A stretch of 64,000 nucleotides of DNA. Origin: Carallia brachiata. Lineage: Eukaryota; Streptophyta; Magnoliopsida; Malpighiales; Rhizophoraceae. Location: contig JADCRB010000077.1 of NCBI GenBank assembly GCA_021464245.1, positions 558,001 to 622,000 on the forward strand. Reading direction: 5' to 3'. Below the pieces are notes generated by a model. It was not told the DNA's origin. It searched no databases and was given only the letters and a program-made list of their open reading frames with translations. A program made the position numbers and the translations under genes. Shown one piece after another: positions 11,671 through 24,967 of this stretch. Position 1 is the stretch's first letter. The number at the start of each line of letters is the position of its first letter.

Positions 11671-14600
11671 ATGATATCAGTAGGGGAAGCACTTCAGATA
11701 GTTCTAAAGGCAGCAGCTGCGGCGGCTCCCACTAGTCACGGTCCCATTATCCGATGCTTTCGGTAAGATTCTCGCTGAGGATATTTACGCACCTAACCCT
11801 GTGCCTCCTTACCCAGCCTTCATCAAAGTAATCCCCCTTAATTTTAATTACTTTTTTTTTTTGTGTTTTTGGGATGAAATTAAATTATTAGAAAAAAAAA
11901 TAGGATTTTGATTTTAAGGTTTTGCATCTTTATATGTATAGCTTGTTTTAGCAAAAAGCCGGTTAGTTAAAGTTTTTGGTTAACATGAACATCATCAGTA
12001 AGCTATAACTCAATTAGTGGGACTGAAGGTCTCGAGTTCGAGTCGAAGACAATTAAATAAAAAAAACTAATAACATGAACATAAAGTCATACTCACCAGT
12101 CACACAATTAACTGAGTTACTCAAGACCTAATAAATTACTGATGACATATCAAATTTGATGTTTTATGCAGAGTGCAGGCTCATCTTGAGTACCCCATGA
12201 AGATAGATTTAGTCCTACCAGAATTTCATCGTGCCATTGCTAGATGGAACGTGAATGATGGATCTTGCATTCCCTGGTAAGATGTTTGGAAATGTTGCGT
12301 TCTAGGTCCTGAGTGTCCCAATTACATTTTGCTTGCATTAGAGCTTGAATTGGTTATTTGTTATGTCCACGTAAATATCCCTCGACTAAATCAATTTGCA
12401 TCGTTTCCTTGTGGAAATTAGATTTGTTGATGTGAGCACTAGTAATCAGATTAGCACTCGACTTTTAAATATGAAATATGCAAATGCTTTGTTGGAGTTG
12501 CCAACACTGGTAATGCTTTGTTGGAACTTTTGTCACAGCCATTTTCATGACTGTTTTAAGTACAGTTGCTATTAATGAGAGTGGTGCATATGTTCACCTT
12601 TCTCTCAACATAGAAATATGTCCACAAAGAGCACAATGACTTCAGAGTAGCTTTGCTACTTATGAGTGTTACCATTGCGTCAAGCGCTGGGCTTAATTGG
12701 AGGTATGGTGCTTCATGTTGCATTTGTCATTTTGGCATGTTCTGGACAGAAGCACTATTACTTGCCTTGTAGCCTGGTCACTGATAATTGGTTTCCCTGC
12801 CATCCTAGTGCAAAGAGTTCAATAAATTACACTTTACGAAGGTTTGCGTTGAGATATGATGGTTGGGGTTATTTAAAATATTTTTATTTGCTTTGAGGAT
12901 ATTTTTAATGAGTATGTGTGCTTTGGTCCTTTTTGGCAACAGTGGCTACGGTTACCTTATTATTTGATTAAGCACATATGCCTGACCATCTATAACTTTA
13001 AACTTGCTTATTTGCATATAATATTTTGTGACAAGTAATGACTTGTTAATTGAAATATTCTCTTTCATAATCCTTGAAAAATAAATTTTATTTCAAAGAG
13101 AATGCATCCCAATACATCTCTTTTGTTTTGGTATTTCCAAAGGATCTCTTTGTGGATGCTAAAGTGATAAAGTAATGCTGATGATCCTCCTTATCAAAGT
13201 CTGATATGGGAATGGTGAATGCTCTGTGATAAACATTTAGATCATATTGATGCATGAAAAGGCCAAATGCATGCATTCTAAATTAACAAACATAGAAAGT
13301 CATTCTTCAAAAAGCCAAGCTACAGAAGAGTAGTAAAATTATTGATTATATGTATGTCCTCTTTGATTGATTTAAATAAGTTGCTACTTGTTTTCATGTC
13401 GAAATTTAAACCTATATTGTTTCTGTAAACAAATTGTACTTCTCTGATGATTGCATCTGGATACACCTTTTTGAGTCATCATTTTAAAAAGGTCACTTAT
13501 ATGATGCAAAATCAAAAGAGCAAAGTTGATATTGCTCCTTTTCAAAGTGAATTATGAAAGCTTCTAAAGACTTTGCAATAATTATGGATGATAACTTGAT
13601 GGTTGTTTGGATTGTTATGCGAAATCTTTGCTCACTTCATTGCATAATGCACCTGTACTATGAGTAATGCTGATCCGTAGCCTTTTCGGATGTATTCATC
13701 TCTCTAATTTAGGTTGTACTTCTTGTTGTCTTTTTGGGAAACTGGGTGATACCTTGTGTATTACTCTGATTTACTTTGCAAGAGGTCTTCTATTTGAAAA
13801 TTTGAACTTTGGGTTTAAAACAGCTGGAAAAATGTATTCATAGTGTTCTGCTCTTCTCATTCAACTGGTCGAGTTTGGTATGCTATACTTTATTGCTCTA
13901 AGCTCTGTAAGTAAGACTATCTTTTCAAATTTGTAGTCGACTTAGAGCAGCTTCTGTTTTAAATTCATCATCATAAAAGTTGGTAGGTGCAAACGTAGTT
14001 TTAGTGGCTTTAGTTCTAGATAATGTTGGAAAAATCAAAGACGTTTTGCAGAGGTGGAGTGATATTGAAGGAACAGATCTTATCCTTATACTTGGTAGGG
14101 TTCTCACGACTCTTTGGTTTGACAATATTCCAAATTAAATACAGTAATTCACCTCAAATGTTATTTTTTTTAGTTTTCTTTCCCTCTATTCTAAGACTAT
14201 TTTCCTAATATAGGTGGAACTGTCTTTACCCCTAGAGATGTGACTCCTGAAGTAACCAAGGGGTTGATTAAGAAGGAAACACTTGTGTTCTGCATATTAT
14301 GCTGCAACAAAGCTTAAAGGCACTCTTAGTTTCATGCATTGATTGGTCGTGCATATGGACTATTTGACATTTGCAAATATGTCTTCCTCTTGCTTCCATA
14401 TTGCGTTTCTCTATAGAGTTTAAAACAAAAGCACAGCAAACTACAAACATGTGAGATCCATAATCCTCCAAAAGTGGAATAGTAGTAATTCGGCATGATT
14501 TTAGGGTTTTAAAATATAAGATGTCACTATTTAAGTTAATTCCATGATTCCAAGGTGAGTATGTAACTATATAATATAAGACAGTAAGGTTATAATTTAT

Positions 14601-15801
14601 TACTTATCATAATATTCACGAACTCTGGAATTGTTTGTGTTTGATTGAAAGATCAAAATGATTTTATTTGCTTATATGATTGTGGACATCGATATTTGTT
14701 GTTTCCTATGTTGAATTCAAATTTTTGTCAAAATGTCAGATGTTTAATCTCTTGAAGAATTCCTTTCATTGATAATAAGATAAATACAATTTCAGGCTGC
14801 GAATTTGTTTAAGCATTCGCATATTGTCTAGGGTAATTTTCTGGACATGTTATTTCTTGATAGTTTGACACTCACTAATTTATAACATTGTTGGATAGTT
14901 TTGTCTCGATAGAATTTATGTTTCAATTTAATGAGAATTTTCTAGTCACACAAATTGTAATTTTTTTCTTAAGTTTTCTTTTTTTTTTTTGCCTCGCGCC
15001 CCCCGGGGAGGTGTGTGTGTGCTATTTTTTGGGATTAAATATGTTCATGACATAATGATGGTTCGTGCTTTATCTGTTTTATGAGATGTTTTCCTCTTTC
15101 TGTTTCTATTTTTAAGTAGGCGACTTGGCAGGACTATATGCATGTTTATGGATGCTTAATACGTTGACCTCTTTTTTTGTCTTTCTTTGCTTCCAATTTC
15201 CTTGGTCAGTTCAGCTGGAATCGAACCTCAAGATTTATAATTCAAAAAGTTCTGCCACATTTTCATCTTCCGATGCAGGTGACACTAGTTGCTATGTTAT
15301 CACCATTTGCAGAGGAATAAGAGGATCAACATTGGTAAGTGCACATAAGTTTGAATTGCTAAGCTTTTGTGTCAGTATATGCTTGTTCGGAGTCGAGAGA
15401 TCAGATTAGTTGACTAGCAACCTGTAGTTTCTAATAGGATCTTGATGAATTTCTCCACATGTACCCAAGCATCATACATATTAACAAGGAATACGGAGTG
15501 TTCCTCTCGTTTTCCTTTACTCTTCCTTGTCGGGGTAAGGGGGCAGTGGTTGTTCCGGATGGGCAAGGAAAAAGGGGAAACGTGTTGATTGCCCCTCTTG
15601 CCTCTAAAGTGGCATTTAGTAATTGATCGTCTAATTATTTATGTTTGCTTTTTTTTTTTTTTTCAGATCATCAATATGCCCGGAAATCTTATTGCAGTTG
15701 CGGAATGCATAAAGGCCTTGTTGCTTGCTCTTAAGCATGCACTAAAGCAGAAGAAGGGGGACACGATGGCGAAGCATCGTAGTCGCCTTCCCCAAACTTA
15801 A
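11671..15801 (+). pseudogene. CNX1: Decayed CNX1 molybdenum-cofactor gene
   Basis: CNX1 inserts molybdenum into molybdopterin, using an N-terminal MoeA-like E domain and a C-terminal MogA-like G domain. Pieces of both domains lie here in order, separated by introns. Exon at 11671-11827: VGEALQIVLKAAA, then in another frame SDAFGKILAEDIYAPNPVPP. Exon at 12172-12276: LPEFHRAIARWNVNDGS. Piece at about 12422-12530: STRLLNMKYANALLELP. Piece at about 14214-14288: FTPRDVTPEVTKGLIKKET. Exon at 15279-15334: VAMLSPFA, then RGIRGSTL in another frame. Exon at 15667-15801: [20 protein letters not shown] to a stop. Frameshifts interrupt the first and fifth pieces. Only 344 bp separate the first two pieces, where most of the E domain is missing, and much of the G domain is gone. 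Retained introns mark it as a duplicated or relic gene, not a processed copy. Confidence 0.85.
11990..12075 (+). mobile_element. SINE-like fragment in CNX1 relic
   Basis: The sequence 'taactcaattagtggga' (A-box-like) precedes 'gtctcgagttcgagtcg' (B-box-like) at a tRNA-like distance, and an A-rich tail follows. It sits in what was the first intron of the decayed CNX1 gene. Termini and target duplication are not resolved. Confidence 0.45.
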
Positions 15802-17870
15802 GCTACTCCTCTAGGTATGTGGAAACACAGTTTTATGCTGGCTTCTGGCAATAGAATAAGATCAAGTTGTTCTTATTCCCATTAATGTGATATCAAAAGA
15901 TAAACAACTGATGTATTGAATATTGAATGAGCACCAGTAACATTTGTGCTGTAATTATTTGCAATTGAATAACGTGTTTTTTTTGTAATTAATTTTGATT
16001 TGAATATTTATATTTTTTTGCATTATTAATTACTTGGACAAAAACGTAGTTTAACGTTCAAATTAAAGCTGAAAGAGGATATTTCATCAGTCGTGTCAAA
16101 AAAATCTATTAATTTAAAAATTTAAATTGTTAGACGAAAATTAAGTCTAATACACATATTAAACTCTATTGTTTTCCCTTCACATGCAAGCCTATTGAAT
16201 TGAAAACATGAAAATGCAAGGGTTTCCTTGTAGTTTTATTTAAGATGTTTTTATCATAAAGATTTTGATATTATGTTAAAAAGATCTTTGAACCTAAAAA
16301 TTTAAATTATTGGTCAGTGCCAAAAATGGATCCAACTCTGAAGAGGATACGATAATCGAAAAGGTTAAGGCGTCCCTAAGATCCAGAAATTGCAAATTTT
16401 ACTTCAAGCTGTAGGCGTCTATTTTTTATATAAATAATTTTTTGGAATGTTATGATACAAATAAAACCCTCACCATGTGCATGTTCAAATCAATTAGGCG
16501 CAATATCAAACTATTCTTTGACTGTGAAGCTGGGCACAAGACGCCACCAAATTATAATTAGGAAAAAAAACTCTTGAGCAAGATTTCACATGAATTTTAA
16601 TTTTAGTCAATTACGGTAGTTCTACCTTCACCAAGACACCAACTAATCCAATGCAAAATTGTATCACTAATTCATGTCCAATGAAAAATTAAACAGGGAA
16701 ATGGTTAATGAGATTTTTTAGGTAGAATTAAAATAAGAGCCGTTAAATGATTAATTTTTTAAAACAATAAATAACTTATAAAATATCGTCGAGTAAGCAT
16801 AACAACTTTAGTACTACTTAACATATAATTATGTACTAAATCTCACTTAGAAAAACCCTTATGTTTTACAAGGTTAATTGCCCTCCAAGTGGTTTGTGTA
16901 AAAATGCATTCTAGGGGAGTTGCTTACCAGCATTTTCCCGCCATCATTTGCCCCCACCATCACCAACTTTGTTGATGTGACCGTTAGTCCACTGATTACA
17001 AAAATAAAAATTGGAGCTTAATGGGATTCGCTTGGAAATATATAAACAAATTATATCTATCTAAAATTTTAGATTTAAGCACGTGTGGATATAATTTCAC
17101 ACTTTTGTTAGAGAATTTTGTCTGAACGAATCTCATATTCATTTGGTAAAAAATTTCTTAGACCTAATTAATATTTAATTAGTAAATATTCTGTTAACTT
17201 ATTAAGTATTTCAGTTAGTATAAAATCTAGTAAACCTAATTAGTATTTAACCGATTTGATCACATTGTATCGCAGGTCTTCCCAATATCATTAGTACACA
17301 GATCAGTTTGCATATGGACTCTAATAATTTTAATGTAACGATCTTCTATGAGAAAAAAATATATATATACATGCACAACTAAAAAGATGACTCCTACCAA
17401 GTTGAGTAACTAACCCTGTTCAGAACTTTGAGCAACTAGCAGGTATAAAATTTTGTTTTACTCTTATGAAAAGGAATGAGTTATTGCGTCATTAATTATA
17501 AAATAAAATCTTACGATAAAATTTTTCAAATTATTTAATTTTAATTTAAAATTCGATCTTTCATACTGATAAAAAAGAAAGAAAAGAGTTATTAAACCAA
17601 ATTAACTAGGTTTGGGGGTCCTTGGCAGATGACACATGTAAGTAGTGAAGTAATAAGAGTCCAAAGATGCAAGCAATGAAGCTTCTTTTTTCAAGAAAAA
17701 TTGATTAATCAATCAATAATTCTCCAAGAAATAAAGAAGACAATCACAACAAACAAAGGAGTGAAATCCAAATTATTTAGATTTAGTATAGAAAAAAACA
17801 TATTTAGATTCAGAATTAAATCTAGAGAGAGAGAGAGAGAGAGAGAGAGGTATCCAACAACTACCCAAAG
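15802..17870. other. AT-rich intergenic DNA before methionine synthase
   Basis: No open frame resembles a known protein, and no clear transposon ends are visible. The last 200 bp become the methionine synthase promoter. Confidence 0.6.
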
Positions 17871-18015
17871 TAAGAGTATAAATGAGCCAATCCTCAACTC
17901 ACGTAGTCGCCCCGCGAACGTCTCTGAGGTTCTCTCTCACTTTCTCAGCCACTTCCACCGCCACCAAAACAGTCTCTCATTTTCTCCGCTTCTCTTTTCG
18001 GGCCCTGTCCCTCAG
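17823..18015 (+). promoter_or_regulatory. Methionine synthase promoter and leader exon
   Basis: A GA microsatellite (17823-17850) is followed by a TATA box (tataaat, 17877-17883). About 30 bp downstream a C/T-rich leader begins (ctcaactcacg, near 17905) and runs to a donor at 18016 (ctcag|gtatat). The acceptor at 18917-18921 (aacag) lies four bases before the ATG, so a leader intron of about 900 bp separates the promoter from the coding region, a layout common in plant methionine synthase genes. Confidence 0.65.
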
Positions 18016-18208
18016 GTATATAACATAACTAACCCAACACCCTCCATTTTTATTCTCTTTTATATTACTTGGATTCTCGATTCTACTTGTCTACAGCTGT
18101 TCCTTCCTCATCTGTGGAAGTGGGTTTTCTGTGTTTTATTGTTTGGTTTCTGTCTGCTGTTTGTGAAAATGATTTTGGTTGGGATATGTGTAGTGGTTTT
18201 GGGTTATA

Positions 18209-18378
18209 CTTTGACTGGTTTTGCTTGGTTTGAGTGCTTGAATCTTGGATTTTTATTTGGTGGGGTTTTGATATTTCTCAGGATTTGGCTTGTACTTGAC
18301 TGGTTTTGCTTGGTTTGAGTGCTTGAATCTTGGATTTTATTTTGTGGGGTTTTGATATTTTCTTAGATCTTGAAGATA
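18209..18378 (+). repeat. 85-bp tandem duplication in leader intron
   Basis: The segment beginning 'gactggttttgcttggtttg' occurs at 18213 and again at 18298, an offset of 85 bp, with only a few differences. It lies within the leader intron of the methionine synthase gene. Confidence 0.85.
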
Positions 18379-18925
18379 TGATTGGTTTTGTGTCTGATGA
18401 TCCAAGTTGGTTTTTGTTGGTGGGTCTGATGGGATTGGATTAATCATTGAGTGCAAATTTATTTAGTGTTTATGTGGTCTGCCTCCTTTTTGGATCTGTC
18501 ATTTTGAACTCAACTTTTTGTTTTCCTGTTAATTCTGTTTTGGTTGCTAACATCTATTGCTCATGTTTTCTTGTTGTTTGTCTGTGGTTGTTTGTTTAGG
18601 TGCAACATTTCTTTTGTTTATGCTTTGGTAGAGTCCAATGGAATTGTGTGGATGCTCCGTTTTGGTCGTGTTTTGTTGTGCAGGCTAGACTTAATTTAAC
18701 TAACTTAACTGAATTTTGGCACCTATCCAGTGCTACTATGTAATTTCTGTGTCGTTTTGCATGTAACTACTGATGGATAGTGCTGTTCAATTTGTTGATT
18801 TCTATTGACTATTGTGATGCCCTTGAGTTAATTTAGTGCAAATTGCATTGGTGACTATGGTAAATTATATAATTCAGTGTCTTTGAGATAATCTAAACTC
18901 TTTTGGGCATATGTGAAACAGAGCA

Positions 18926-21900
18926 ATGGCATCCCACATTGTTGGTTATCCTCGCATGGGACCCAAGAGGGAACTCAAATTTGGTCTAGAGGCTTTCTGG
19001 GATATCAAGAGCAGTGCTGAGGACTTACAAAAGGTGGCAGCTGATCTTAGGTCATCTATTTGGAAGCAGATGGCTGATGCTGGAATCAGATATATTCCTA
19101 GCAACACTTTTTCATTCTATGACCAAGTATTGGACACCACTGCCATGCTCGGTGCTGTTCCTGAGAGTTATGGCTGGAATGGTGGTGAGATTGGGTTCGA
19201 TGTCTACTTTTCGATGGCTAGGGGTAATGCTTCTGTTCCGGCCATGGAAATGACCAAGTGGTTTGACACCAACTAGTAAGTGTAGAATTCTTACCTTATC
19301 ACCGGCGCGAGCTTGTCAAATTGGTTAATTGTTACTGGTTTCATCTAATCACACAATTGCTTTTTATGGTTTTTGGTGCAGCCATTACATAGTCCCCGAA
19401 CTTGGGCCGGAAGTCAAGTTCTCTTACGCATCTCATAAGGCTGTTGATGAGTACAAGGAGGCCAAATCTGTTAAGTGGGCTTGATCTTGTGGCCCTTGTA
19501 TAGCTTCTCATATGTTTCTGCTGTTGTTGTATTTTTCTTTCCATGTTTTTATATGATCATGGGAATTTTGCATCTACATGGATATTTGCAATATGCTTGT
19601 TATGGGCATCAAGGGTTTAGACTATGAGATGTTTCACATAGACTGAGCAGTAGCATGATGGTGTATGAGACATGCATGCAAACAAGAATAAAATTTGAAT
19701 GCTATTTACGTGAACAAGTATAATGGTTGAGTATTAACAATACTTCCTAAGTTGGTGCATCCTCTTATTTCTCTGTTTTCATTTTTGATTCAGTTGTTGA
19801 CAATGTGATGTGTTTCTGTTCTTCCTCTTGAAGCTTGGGATTGATACTGTGCCAGTACTCGTAGGTCCTGTTTCTTACTTGTTGCTATCAAAACGAGCAA
19901 AGGGTGTCGAGAAATCCTTTCCCCTTCTTTCTCTGATTGACAAGATTCTTCCTGTCTACAAGTAAGTGCTCATCCATTTTTCCTCAACTTATCTCATGTT
20001 GGGTTAATGTGTTGTGAGACTCAAACCTTTTACGAACAAGTATAAGAAGAAGATATATTCTGCAATTTTCCATCTCAGGTTCTGTGCTAATGATTAATTT
20101 CTTTTAGGGAAGTTGTTGCTGAACTGAAGGCAGCAGGTGCATCTTGGATTCAATTTGATGAGCCCAAACTTGTGATGGATCTCCAGGCTCATGAGTTGCA
20201 AGCATTTTCTCATGCATACTCAGAACTGGAGGCATCTCTATCTGGTGTGAATGTTCTGGTTGAGACATACTTTGCTGATGTGACTCCTGAGGCATACAAA
20301 ACACTCACATCTTTGAAGAGTGTCACTGGATTTGGGTTTGACCTTGTTCGTGGAACAAAGACTCTTGATTTGATTAAGGGTGGATTCCCTTCGGGAAAAT
20401 TCCTTTTTGCTGGAGCGGTCGATGGAAGGAATATCTGGGCTAATGATCTTTCTTCTTCCCTTAGTATGTTGCACGATCTTGAGGGCATTGTGGGCAAAGG
20501 TGTGAAATATATAGGTCATTGTCATATTATTCTAAATTTATGTGTCGTCCAATTAATTGAATTAATGTTATCTACTTTGTTCTGCAGACAAGGTTGTAGT
20601 CTCTACTTCCTGCTCTCTTCTCCATACTGCAGTTGATCTGGCAAATGAGCCTAAATTGGATAAAGATCTCAAGTCATGGCTTGCATTTGCTGCTCAGAAA
20701 GTAGTTGAAGTAAATGCCTTGGCCAAGGCACTTGCTGGAAACAGGGATGAGGTGCACCCTTAGTTTTCTTTATAGTTGTGCTGCATTTTTTAAACTCAAA
20801 ATCAAAGCCTTTAATTTTTATCATTTTTCCAAAACTTAAAATGGGACGATTTACCACTACATGAGAAATTCATGTTGGAAAATGTTGGCATCATCTTCGG
20901 ATGTTTGTTGAGAGGTCAAAAAAAACTCTTTTTTTTTTTCCATTTGTTCATTTATTGGAAGTTCTCAACAAATCTAACTTTTTTTTTGTCCGTTTACTGA
21001 AAGTTCTCAACAAAGGATTCGTTTAAATAATTTACAGCAGCTTTTTTGATTACTAGAAAATATCCTGACCATTTGTGCATTCCTTAAATGCATCTGAATT
21101 CTTTGAGGCTGACCATAGTTATCCTTGTTGCTTTGTTGGCCTTCAAATAGCCTGCATGGCACTTGCTTCTGGTTATTTTATTACTTTTGTTAATTCATGG
21201 TGAAGAAGGGCAATCCTTGGTGTAATTGTTTGATTACTCCATTGTGACTTGGAAGTCATAGGTTCAAGTAAGGGAAACAACCTAATGAAAACAATGATAA
21301 GGCTACAGTCGTTTTATTGTTTTACAGGTCCCACAATGTGGGATTCTTGTGCACTGGGATGCCATTTTATGGTGAACTTACTACTAATTAGTTTTCTTGT
21401 TGCGCCCAAGTAGTACCATTGCTTATTTGTGGTGTGGATTGATACATTATTTTCTGATATTTCTTGTTTTCTTTTTTGTACTCCAGGCCTTTTTCTCTGC
21501 TAATGCATTAGCTCATGCTTCAAGAAAATCATCACCAAGAGTGACAAATGGGGCAGTTAAAAAGGCTGTAAGTTTTTTCTTTAAAATTATTGCCCTGTGG
21601 TATTTTTAAGTCCAAGAATTTGTTCCTATTTTGCATTGTCACCAGAGCTGTTTAATTTGGTCTTCCTTTGGATTTTTGGATTATTTATTTTTTTATTTAT
21701 TTTTGGGCTTAGGCTGCTGCATTGAAGGGTTCTGATCACTGCCGTGCAACAAATGTGTGTGCACGGCTGGATGCTCAGCAGAAAAAGTTGAACCTTCCAA
21801 TTCTTCCCACCACCACCACTGGATCTTTCCCTCAGACAATGGATCTTAGAAGAACACGTCGAGAATACAAGGCCAAGAAGTGAGAACTTTTACTGCTCTT

Positions 21901-23084
21901 CGGATTATGCAGATTAACTTAACCTTCGTATTGTTTTAACTGTTTCTTCTTCTTCCAATCCTGTGTGTTAGACAGGATCTCAGAGGATGAATATGTCAAG
22001 GCCATCAAGGAAGAGATTAGCAAAGTTGTCAAGCTACAGGAAGAGCTAGATATTGATGTTTTGGTGCATGGTGAACCAGAAGTGAGCTTTTGACCCAAAA
22101 AGAAAGATCTTTTTCTCTAATTATGTGATCAAGTATTTTCAGATATACTGCCATTGATTCCTGTTTTTGCATTTCAGAGGAATGACATGGTTGAATACTT
22201 TGGTGAGCAATTGTCTGGTTTTGCCTTCAGTGCAAATGGATGGGTCCAGTCCTATGGTTCCCGTTGTGTCAAGCCTCCTATCATTTATGGAGATGTCAGC
22301 CGCCCTAAGGCCATGACTGTCTTCTGGTCTTCAACAGCTCAGAGTATGACTAAGCGACCTATGAAGGGAATGCTTACAGGGCCTGTTACAATATTGAATT
22401 GGTCCTTTGTCCGAAATGACCAGCCTAGGTGACAAACCCTAAACAACTGCTATGAAAATGCCCAGCTTGCAGGTTATTTATTGTTTTTTGATGTTATATT
22501 CTTTTGTGATCTTAGACATGAAACCTGCTATCAAATTGCTTTGGCCATTAAGGATGAGGTTGAGGATCTTGAGAGATCTGGAATCACTGTCATCCAAATT
22601 GATGAGGCTGCGTTGAGAGAGGGTTTACCCCTGAGAAAATCTGAGCATGCTTTCTATTTGGATTGGGCCGTTCATTCCTTCAGGATTACCAACTGCGGTG
22701 TCAAAGATACTACCCAGGTTCATCATCTGCTCCTTTTTCCTTCCTAGCCGGTTAGATGGGGAATGCTTCAGTCTGTAACTAGTTGGCTGGATGGGATTTC
22801 TTTTCAGGATGAATACTGGAATACTTTAGATGACAATATTCTTGACAGATTCAACCCTAATAACCAAAAGTATGTTATGTCTTGTACAGATCCACACTCA
22901 CATGTGCTACTCGAATTTCTATGATATCATCCACTCGATCATTGCAGTTCTTGAGAGCAACATTCTCTGGGTCAACCCTGATTGTGGCCTCAAGACCCGG
23001 AAGTACTCTGAAGTCAAACCTGCCCTCAACAACATGGTTGCTGCTGCCAAGCTACTCCGTACAGGACTTGCGAGTGCCAAGTAA
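18926..23084 (+). CDS. METE: Methionine synthase (MetE type) lacking 58 catalytic residues
   Basis: Cobalamin-independent methionine synthase transfers a methyl group from methyltetrahydrofolate triglutamate to homocysteine. Eleven coding exons join in frame: 18926-19275, 19382-19469, 19834-19961, 20108-20499, 20588-20751, 21487-21567, 21713-21879, 21976-22081, 22178-22428, 22516-22717 and 22890-23084. They encode 707 aa. Both domains are present, from [20 protein letters not shown] to the terminal LASAK. The zinc ligands in HTHMC and NPDCG (Arabidopsis His647, Cys649, Cys733) are kept. However, the last exon jumps from DIIHSII straight to [15 protein letters not shown]. Arabidopsis has 58 residues between these points, including zinc ligand Glu671 and catalytic His701. 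The family length is about 765, and 765 minus 58 is exactly 707. The rest is highly conserved, with a few substitutions at usually invariant sites (TTTTGSFPQ for TTTIGSFPQ). The enzyme is probably inactive as drawn. The deletion is either real or an assembly loss. Confidence 0.93.
21205..21380 (+). mobile_element. Au-type SINE in methionine synthase intron
   Basis: The segment follows the layout of the widespread plant Au SINE: 'gggcaatccttggtgtaat', then 'ttgtgacttggaagtcatag' with the B box 'ggttcaagt', then 'aaggctacagtcg', and a 3' part ending near 'gtgcactgggatgcc'. The flanks 'atggtgaa' (about 21199) and 'atggtgaa' (about 21368) look like a short target duplication. It is on the same strand as the gene, in the intron between coding exons 5 and 6 (20752-21486). 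Confidence 0.7.
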
Positions 23085-24967
23085 GTTCAGAAAAGAATGG
23101 CACAATGTTTCCTGAAATTTCTGTGAAGGAGAGAATGAATGAAAGCTCGAATAATAAGTTCCTGTTTTGAAAAATGAGCATGCTTTTCCATTTGTCCTTT
23201 ATTTAGGAGACAATTATTATGTATCTTGTTCTAGTAACCATTTTGTGGTTAAATTTTTTCCCCATGAAGCTATTTTATTTTCTTTATGAATGTTTTCTTG
23301 GATAGCTTCCTCCTTTTCTTCTGTTTTACTTAAAATGTCAGTTATATTATTAGTATAAAAAATTAGTGTAGCTTCTGACCATTAACAGCTTCTTGACATT
23401 TTAAATATAGTGTTCACAATATCAACCGGACTCTGGTTGAGTGGTGTTGAAGTTATCTCTCAGACACGTGAAAATGAGTTTGATTCCTAATGTCGTGGTC
23501 TTAAATACCAAAAAAAAAAAGTGTTATGACTCTTTAACGTAACTAGCTGCAAAACTTAGGAGGTGAAAAATTTAAGGTAAGTGAAAGGTTATAATTTCCA
23601 TTGTGCTATTCATTAATTTGTAGTCATGACATTTTAAAGCGTCATACATGTAGGATATTTGAAGGCTGCATTATCCTTATCATGCTATTAATTTGAGTTT
23701 CGTGTCATCGTTTGGATATGCTAGCCCTTTTGGCAAGCTAATAATTGACTGTCAAATTATTATTTGAATATCCTGCATAATGTACGGCTAGGAAATTCTA
23801 ATCTGTTCCAAAACCACAAGTGACGCCTGCACAGCTCGACTCAAATGACGCATCCAGTTTTGACTTTCGATCTGTGGGTTGGATCTACGATTGGTCCATC
23901 CTGTGACTATACCGAATGCCAACCCGATTAAGGAGTTCATGGGTATTAATGCTCTATTTATGGTACCAAATGTTGCATGATTGCCTTTTTTTTTTTTGGT
24001 TGGTATTCGAAGCTACAACACTGGAATTCGAACTTAAAAACTCGTTCTCAAATATCTTAAGGATGATTTTCAAAACTACTCGACTAAAGGCCGATTGGTC
24101 ATGATTGCCACTTTAGTAAAACAATATTCCAATTTAAGTTTGAACGCTTAGTCCTTAGTCCTTGTAAGAACAAGAATTTGCATCGTGGGAAGGCCTGCCT
24201 TCTGGTTAATGTTGGAAATGTGACGCTATCAACAGCAGCATTAAAATAACCATTATGTAGTTAAATCCCCTCTTCCAATCTAACTAGAAAAAAAAAAAAA
24301 TAGCAGCATTAAAATCAGCAAATCGATTCCTCGGAAAAAAAACAAAAAAGTAAATTGTGACCATAACTATATGAACCTCGAAACCAGAGGGTCAAATGTT
24401 TTTTGAATGAACAAATTTAAGAGTCTGAGGCCATGAAGAAAGCTCGAACCTTTTGCGATCGTGGGTTAGTCCAAGACCATGAAAAAGGCTTCAATTGAGC
24501 AACAATCCTTGCCGGACGGTGCTGGCTGGAAAGATCCTCTGCAGCTAGAACGATCAATGAAGCGAAGAACAAATAGGACACACACATTGCTTTAACAGAA
24601 CCAACATTGGTTTTCTTTTTTCCATTATTTTTAATATCTTTGCAATCGTGTTTAATGTGGCACTTGAAACTACAGCAGTTTTGGTTTATAAATTGAGAAT
24701 TGCATAGATGAATTGCAAATTTTTATTAAAAATATTTAATGTACTTGTTCAATTTTCTTGACTTCTATTCCATTTCCTTTTGAGCTTAGAATTAGGTGTG
24801 CCCATTTGAATATTTAGCCATCAACCTATTTATTTATCCACACAAAACTGCAAATTAAAAACTCCTCTGCACTGCAGCAAATTAACTTTAAAATCAAGTT
24901 CTGTGAAACATAAATACATTTACACATGATGAATCAGCTATACATAATAAAAGTTGAGTTAAAGAGC
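23085..24967. other. Intergenic between methionine synthase and RTM2-like gene
   Basis: The first few hundred bases are the 3' end of methionine synthase. At 23415-23520 an A-box-like word (ctctggttgagtggtg), a B-box-like word (gagtttgattcct) and an A-run suggest another SINE remnant. A second patch at about 23990-24100 ('attcgaagctac', 'ggaattcgaac') may be a further fragment. No gene is supported. Confidence 0.45.

Noticed and set aside
17701..18318. 205-codon open frame across the methionine synthase promoter
   Set aside because: It crosses the GA repeat, TATA box, leader donor and leader intron. The residues are low-complexity and match no family, so it is a chance frame.
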